Assembly (NCBI GenBank): GCA_905196835.1
Contig: CAJJWN010000043.1
Span: 1-25,156, forward strand
Reading direction: 5' to 3'
DNA: 25,156 bases
Origin: an uncultured Prevotella sp.
GTDB lineage: Bacteria > Bacteroidota > Bacteroidia > Bacteroidales > Bacteroidaceae
Position numbers and translations under genes: made by a program. The notes under the pieces are model-generated. The model was not told the DNA's origin and did not search any database. It was given only the letters and a program-made list of their open reading frames with translations. Below, in pieces: positions 20,899 through 25,156 of the stretch; within the stretch, counting starts at the first letter, position 1; the number at the start of each line of letters is the position of its first letter.

Positions 20899-22083
20899 AT
20901 GACACGACTGCTACTCGCCGCCCTGCTGACGCTTTGCACCGCCAAGGCGGCTGCCGCCGCGCCCGGCAACGAACGGCAGGACACGGCGACGATACAACAC
21001 GAGCAACAGCCGGACACGGTTAAGAAGAAAAAAGGCATCATAAACTGGGTGCTCAACTACCTCAACAACACCAACAAGAACAAGAAGCACAAGAAATTCG
21101 ACTTCAGCGTGCTGCCCGGCCCGCACTTCAGCTCGGACACGGGGCTTGGCCTCGGCATCATAGGCATGGGCCTTTACCGCCAAGACAGGCGCGACACCAT
21201 ATCGCAACCGTCGAACGTATCCATCTTCGGCGACATAACAACCAAAAGCTCGTACACCGTCGGCATATTCGGCACTCACGTGTTTCCGTACGACAAGGGG
21301 CGCATAGACTACGAGGTGGCGGCCAACTACTTCAAGGAGAGTTTTTGGGGAATAGGCTACGAAATGGCTAACAACGACGCCAACGAGGGCGTGATGAAGA
21401 GGTGGAAAATAGGCGCGAAGGCCAACTTCTTGTGGGAAGTGGCGCGCAACGTGTTCATCGGCCCGTCGCTGACTTACGACTTCGCCGACATCCTCGAGAT
21501 AGACCGTCCAGAGCTGCTGGCCGGACAAGACAAGCACGTATGGAACATAGGCGTGGGCTTCTCGCTGGCATACGACACGCGCGACATAATGACACGCCCC
21601 ACGCGAGGCGTCTACCTGAACGTGACACAGCTGTTCCGCCCAAAGTTCCTTAGCAGCGGCTACGCCTACACCACTACCGACTTCCGCTTCAACACATACG
21701 GCAAGCTGTGGCAGGGGGCGGTCATCGGCGGCGACCTCCGCGGCACGTTCAACTTCGGCAACCCGTCGTGGGCCACGATGTCGCTGCTCGGCAACTCGTC
21801 AACCATGCGCGGATATTACAAGGGACGGTACCGCGACAAGCACATACTCCAGGCACAAATGGAGCTGCGCCAGCACGTATGGAAGCGCAACGGAGTGGTA
21901 GCCTGGGTGGGATTAGGAACCGTATTCCACAAGTTCAGCGCCATGCGCTCCGAGCGTCTGCTGCCAAACTGGGGCATAGGCTACCGCTGGGAGTTCAAGA
22001 AGAACGGCAACGTGCGCCTCGACTACGGCTTCGGCAAGCGCGGGATGCAGGGCTTCGTCTTCAACATCAACGAGGCCTTCTGA
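20899..22083 (+). CDS. BamA/TamA-like outer-membrane beta-barrel (surface-antigen family)
   Basis: This protein of 394 aa has a signal peptide of about 20 residues (MTRLLLAALLTLCTAKAAAA). A short Lys-rich periplasmic piece follows (KKKKGIINWVLNYLNNTNKN), with no POTRA domains. From about 66 on it is a 16-strand-type barrel: FDFSVLPGPHFSSDTGLGLG, YEVAANYFKESFWGIGYE, GFSLAYDTRDIMTRPTRGVY, then MRGYYKGRYRDKHILQAQME with the RGY and conserved strand pattern, and a final Phe (NINEAF) as expected for Bam-inserted barrels. This matches the Omp85-type surface antigen domain without POTRA, as in Bacteroidota 'BamA/TamA family' proteins. The role could be lipid or protein transport; it is unknown. It is the middle gene of the cluster. 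Confidence 0.85.
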   Translation: MTRLLLAALLTLCTAKAAAAAPGNERQDTATIQHEQQPDTVKKKKGIINWVLNYLNNTNKNKKHKKFDFSVLPGPHFSSDTGLGLGIIGMGLYRQDRRDTISQPSNVSIFGDITTKSSYTVGIFGTHVFPYDKGRIDYEVAANYFKESFWGIGYEMANNDANEGVMKRWKIGAKANFLWEVARNVFIGPSLTYDFADILEIDRPELLAGQDKHVWNIGVGFSLAYDTRDIMTRPTRGVYLNVTQLFRPKFLSSGYAYTTTDFRFNTYGKLWQGAVIGGDLRGTFNFGNPSWATMSLLGNSSTMRGYYKGRYRDKHILQAQMELRQHVWKRNGVVAWVGLGTVFHKFSAMRSERLLPNWGIGYRWEFKKNGNVRLDYGFGKRGMQGFVFNINEAF

Positions 22084-22133
22084 CCCAACCCCTGTCCTCC
22101 CAGTCCTCCCAATCAACCCAATAACAACCTGAA
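22084..22133 (+). repeat. CTCCCAGTCCTCCCA low-complexity run before the transferase gene
   Basis: CCTGTCCTCCCAGTCCTCCC directly follows the barrel stop codon. The same CCCAGTCCTCCCA, on the other strand, occurs at 11985-12000 between two other genes. It is probably a dispersed low-complexity repeat. Confidence 0.5.
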
Positions 22134-23843
22134 ATGAAAGCAATAAAAACCATACTGCACGGCTGCGCCTCAGCGCGCAGCCTCTTTTTTATCACCATCG
22201 CGGTGCTCGCGCTGCCAAACATCGCGCTCTGCTTCACCGAGCGCATGGGCCTTATGGGCTGCATTACCAACGTAGTGCTGCCCACGGCGGCCGTCTGGCT
22301 GCTGATGACTCTCAACCGATGCCCGGGCAAGATGGTGTGGTACTTGTTCCTGCTGGTGTTCTTCGCCGCGTTCCAACTTGTGCTGCTGTACCTCTTCGGG
22401 CACTCAATCATCGCCGTGGACATGTTCCTCAACCTCGTGACGACCAACCCCGGAGAGGCCTTCGAACTGCTTGACAACCTCATCCCGGCCGTATTCGGCG
22501 TGGTAATTGTCTACGTTCCGCTGCTCACGTTGGCCGTCGTCTCCATACGCAGGAAAGACCGCTTGGAGCGCGGCTTCATGCTGCGGCAGAGGCGATATGC
22601 CGCCGTCGCCGCGGCGGCGGGCGTGCTCTCGCTCGGCGCAAGCTACGCTTCCGACCGCGACTACCGCGCCGAACTCCACCTTTACCCCGTCAACGTGTTC
22701 TACAACCTTGGGCTGGCCGTGGAGCGCACGGCGCAAACCAACGCTTACGCCGAGACCTCGGCTCACTTCCGTTTCAACGCGAAGGCCACGCACCCAGCCG
22801 CGGAGCGCGAGGTGTACGTGCTCGTAATAGGCGAGACAGCGCGTGCGTGCAGCTTCGGTCTGTACGGCTACGGGCGCGACACTACGCCCCGGCTGGCACG
22901 GACGGAGGGGCTTGTGGCCTTAGGGAAGGCCGTAACCCAGTCGAACACTACGCACAAGAGCGTGCCCATGCTGCTGTCGGCCGTGTCGGCAACCGACTTC
23001 AACGACATCTACACGCAGAAGGGAATAATCACCGCATTCAAGGAAGCGGGCTTCCACACGGTGTTCATCTCAAACCAGAGACCCAACCACTCGTTCATCG
23101 ACTTCTTCGGCGAAGAGGCCGACGAGTGGACCTTCATAAAGGAGCGCGACCCCGAAGCGGCGGCCATAGGCGACGAAGCCATGCTGCCCGAGGTGGCTGA
23201 CGTGCTGGCCAAGGGACGGCAAAAGGAGTTCATAGTGCTGCACATGTACGGCTCGCACTTCAACTACCGCGAGCGTTACCCGCGCCGCGCGGCCTTCTTC
23301 AAGCCCGACGACGCCACCGAGGCGAAGCCCGGCAACAGGCCGCAACTCGTCAACGCGTATGACAACACAATACGCTTCACCGACCGCTTCCTGACCGACC
23401 TCACCACCATGCTCGGCAAGACGGGCGCGCAGGCGGCGCTGCTCTACACGTCGGACCACGGCGAAAACATCTTCGACGACAGCCGCCGCCTCTTCCTGCA
23501 CGCATCGCCCGTGCCGTCATACTACGAGCTACACGTGCCGCTAATGGTATGGATGTCGCCCCGGTACAGGCAGGCGTACGCCCCGGTGGAGGCCGCCCTG
23601 CGGGGCAACAGCGCGAAGCGCGTGGCCACGAGCGCGTCGGTCTTCCACACGATGCTCACCCTTGCCGGCATCGACACGCCCCTGCGGCGCGACAGCCTGT
23701 CGGCAGCCAGCCGGCAGTTCACCGTCACCCCATACCTATATCTTGACGACCACAACCGCGCCGTGCCCGTAACAAAGCTGCTAAGGAGCGAAAAAGACTT
23801 CGAGATGTTTAAGAAGAAAGGGATTGCCCTTTCATCAAATTGA
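22134..23843 (+). CDS. phosphoethanolamine transferase (EptA/sulfatase family)
   Basis: This inner-membrane transferase of 569 aa resembles EptA. The N-terminal five membrane helices fill about 15-175 (FFITIAVLALPNIAL, VLPTAAVWLLM, YLFLLVFFAAFQLVLLYLF and others). The periplasmic alkaline-phosphatase-fold domain carries the nucleophile T235 in VIGETARACSFGLYGYGRDT, metal ligands in YTSDHGEN (438-445) and the histidines of HMYGSHFNY (370-378) and LHASP (455-459). SNTTHKSVPM (270-279) covers the second conserved loop. By family it moves phosphoethanolamine from phosphatidylethanolamine to lipid A or other glycans, reducing negative charge. The acceptor here is not known. Cluster context with a PCMD protein and barrel suggests envelope modification. 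The stop codon is the first triplet of inverted repeat D. Confidence 0.9.
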   Translation: MKAIKTILHGCASARSLFFITIAVLALPNIALCFTERMGLMGCITNVVLPTAAVWLLMTLNRCPGKMVWYLFLLVFFAAFQLVLLYLFGHSIIAVDMFLNLVTTNPGEAFELLDNLIPAVFGVVIVYVPLLTLAVVSIRRKDRLERGFMLRQRRYAAVAAAAGVLSLGASYASDRDYRAELHLYPVNVFYNLGLAVERTAQTNAYAETSAHFRFNAKATHPAAEREVYVLVIGETARACSFGLYGYGRDTTPRLARTEGLVALGKAVTQSNTTHKSVPMLLSAVSATDFNDIYTQKGIITAFKEAGFHTVFISNQRPNHSFIDFFGEEADEWTFIKERDPEAAAIGDEAMLPEVADVLAKGRQKEFIVLHMYGSHFNYRERYPRRAAFFKPDDATEAKPGNRPQLVNAYDNTIRFTDRFLTDLTTMLGKTGAQAALLYTSDHGENIFDDSRRLFLHASPVPSYYELHVPLMVWMSPRYRQAYAPVEAALRGNSAKRVATSASVFHTMLTLAGIDTPLRRDSLSAASRQFTVTPYLYLDDHNRAVPVTKLLRSEKDFEMFKKKGIALSSN

Positions 23844-23951
23844 GGATTGAAAAATGGAGAATTGAAAATTATGATTACCATTTTTTGTTGCCTGCAATTA
23901 TCAAACAACAAGGCAAATCATAATTTTCAATTCTCCATTTTTCAATTCTCA
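23841..23951. repeat. AT-rich inverted repeat D between convergent genes, possible terminator
   Basis: The left arm 23841-23876 and right arm 23916-23951 are 36 nt with one mismatch (GAATTGAAAA-type units). The left arm begins exactly at the TGA of the transferase gene, and the right arm ends 11 nt before the ferritin stop. The loop holds a smaller partial stem (TTGTTGCCTG.../CAACAAGGCAA). Its sequence differs from repeat C, but its size and placement are the same. Confidence 0.8.
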
Positions 23952-23962
23952 ACTAAACAGAC

Positions 23963-24487
23963 TTACTCTGCCGAGCCGCTAAGCGGGCTTGCCTGCGTGT
24001 ACGTGCGCGCCCCAAGCTCCTTGTCGAGCATGTAGATGCCGTAGCCGTTGTCCTTTATCATCTTGATGTTGTCGATGATAGTCTTGGCGTTTTCCTCCTC
24101 TTCCACCTGCTCGTCGATAAACCACTTCAACATGCTCTGCGTGGCAAAGTCGTTCTCCTCGTGCGTCAGGGCGTACAGCTTGTTGATGAGCGCGGTAACC
24201 TTCTGCTCGTGCTTGAGCGTGCTCTTGAACACGTCGAGTATGCCGTCCCACTCCGTCGGCACTTCCGCGATGGGCCTGAGCGTCACGCGGCCGTCGCGCG
24301 AGTTGACGTAGTTGAACAGTATCTTGGCATGGTCCTGCTCCTCCTGGAACTGTATCTCGAACCAGTTAGCCATGCCCGGCTGGCCGATTGAGTGGCAGTA
24401 AGCCGACATTGACAGGTACAGGTAAGCCGACCACATCTCGGCGTTAATCTGCTCGTTAAGAGCCTCTTCAATCTTCTTGTTAAGCAT
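23963..24487 (-). CDS. ftnA: ferritin (FtnA type)
   Basis: This is an iron-storage ferritin of 174 aa that oxidises ferrous iron and stores it as a mineral in a 24-subunit shell. The four-helix bundle carries the usual ferroxidase residues: E17 (INAEMWSAYLY), E50 and H53 (FQEEQDHAKI), E94 (LKHEQKV) and Q127 (FIDEQVEEE). The acidic run EEEE (129-132) is typical of the B-channel or nucleation region. There is no haem-binding bacterioferritin methionine pattern, so FtnA is favoured over Bfr. The start at 24487 gives MLNKKIEEALNEQINAEMW, the standard N-terminus. A good promoter lies about 100 nt upstream, with repeat A7 beyond it. It is convergent with the transferase gene across repeat D. Confidence 0.95.
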   Translation of the reverse strand: MLNKKIEEALNEQINAEMWSAYLYLSMSAYCHSIGQPGMANWFEIQFQEEQDHAKILFNYVNSRDGRVTLRPIAEVPTEWDGILDVFKSTLKHEQKVTALINKLYALTHEENDFATQSMLKWFIDEQVEEEENAKTIIDNIKMIKDNGYGIYMLDKELGARTYTQASPLSGSAE

Positions 24488-24595
24488 AATCTTATCGTTT
24501 TTAAGTTAATGTTCCATTATCAGCACATCAAAAAACATGCCAAGGCAGACCATTACGCCATGGCCTGCACATTTGGCAGAGCCTCGCGGCACATG

Positions 24596-24625
24596 CAAAA
24601 ATACCGAAAAAAGCCGTACCGGCAA
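24596..24625 (-). promoter_or_regulatory. promoter of ftnA (TTG-N19-TATTTTTG)
   Basis: On the minus strand TTG (24623-24625), 19 nt and TATTTTTG (24596-24603) fit the consensus. The leader to 24487 would be about 100 nt. No Fur-like or PerR-like operator was clear. Confidence 0.7.
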
Positions 24626-24721
24626 CCTTTCCGCCCGACATTTATCATTTATTAGCAATCCAGGCGGCCGCCTCCGCCAACGCGCATTGCCATCTCCGCC
24701 ACAACGCCATGCCGTCCCTGC

Positions 24722-24837
24722 GTAACAGCCTGATAATCAACGTCTCCGCAAAAGGCCGCCTTTTAGCCTGCAAAAGGCCACCTTTCAGCGTGCGATTGAC
24801 GGCTTTTTGCAATACAAAAGACCGCCTTTCGAGGAGC
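24722..24837 (+). repeat. tetrapalindromic element A7 (complete, 116 nt)
   Basis: The leader is GTAA (24722-24725), 5 nt, TGATAATCA (24731-24739) and 10 nt. Units begin at 24750, 24772, 24794 and 24816. The third unit (GATTGACGGC) matches the third units of A5 and A6 (AATCGACGGC), which again shows position-specific homology. Confidence 0.85.
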
Positions 24838-25156
24838 ATCCGCAGTTTGGGTGTATGACGTATAAGTGACAATCCCGTCCCCAAAGGGGTAAAACCGCTT
24901 CGCGGAAATTAACAATTAACAATGAAAAAGTAAACCGTATTGTAGGTACTTGAGGTTTACTCTCGTCCCCGAAGGGGGCGAACTATGCTTAACCGCATGT
25001 GGAGTGACCGAAGGGAACGGAACTTGCGGTAATTCAAAACTAACCCGCCCGTCCCCGAAGGGGGCGAACAGCGTTTACGGTTATGAGGTTTTACGGTTGT
25101 AAGGTTATGAGGCTTTACTGTCATACCGTATAACCGCAAGACCTCAATACCCCATA
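24838..25156. other. non-coding end region with short hairpins
   Basis: There is no gene. Three related hairpins are present: CGTCCCCAAAGGGGTAAAAC (24876-24895) and two exact copies of CGTCCCCGAAGGGGGCGAAC (24964-24983 and 25050-25069). From 25074 to the end, TTTACGGTTATGAGG-type direct repeats face a partial inverse (ACCGTATAACCGCAAGACCTC). This may be the left part of a longer inverted repeat cut by the window edge. Confidence 0.55.

Overview
The window looks like a piece of a Bacteroidota chromosome, most likely a Prevotella-like member of the Bacteroidales. The reasons are the recurring TAnnTTTG -7 promoter box with a TTG about 19-21 nt upstream, weak or absent Shine-Dalgarno sequences, and protein families typical of that group (PCMD domain, PepSY-like lipoprotein, LysM/outer-membrane barrel, TGS-type nucleoside kinase). 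It is ordinary metabolic and cell-envelope chromosome. I see no tRNA, rRNA, CRISPR array, phage, transposase gene or toxin-antitoxin pair. The genus is an inference.

Layout. 1-506: 5' part of a PepSY-like lipoprotein gene (minus). 1263-4670: three plus-strand genes, metY (sulfur assimilation), gdhA (ammonium assimilation) and an RlpA-type lipoprotein, ending at a good intrinsic terminator. 5092-7071: a secreted DUF2141 protein, then two related six-helix membrane proteins with a winged-helix regulator. 7158-8974 (minus): ridA downstream of ilvA; RidA removes the reactive enamine/imine made by IlvA. 9605-10696: glycerate kinase. 10960-14960 (minus): an alpha/beta hydrolase, a glycine-zipper lipoprotein and a TGS-nucleoside kinase. 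15048-16742: a Na/Pi cotransporter with a PhoU tail. 16877-19137 (minus): a LysM/beta-barrel protein, a coiled-coil lipoprotein and a small HTH protein. 19919-23843: a tight cluster of PCMD protein, BamA/TamA-like outer-membrane barrel and phosphoethanolamine transferase. 23963-24487 (minus): ferritin. The end of the window is non-coding and repeat-rich.

The most unusual content lies between the genes. Seven copies of an element made of exactly four 22-bp near-palindromic units (88 bp, phase kept in every copy) occur in 25 kb, all intergenic. Four of them carry the same leader, GTAA-N5-TGATAATCA-N10, giving a 116-bp unit, and a fifth has a degenerate leader. A second family (three copies) has hairpins with ATTCCGCG..CGCGGAAT cores; two copies also have imperfect outer inverted ends, like a MITE. 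A third class comprises roughly 100-bp inverted repeats with 36-38 bp arms that start at or next to stop codons (2545, 7057 and 23841). I recognise none of these as a named family in this group. They are the best candidates for an undescribed system, perhaps REP/BIME-like elements, protein-binding arrays or processed RNA structures.
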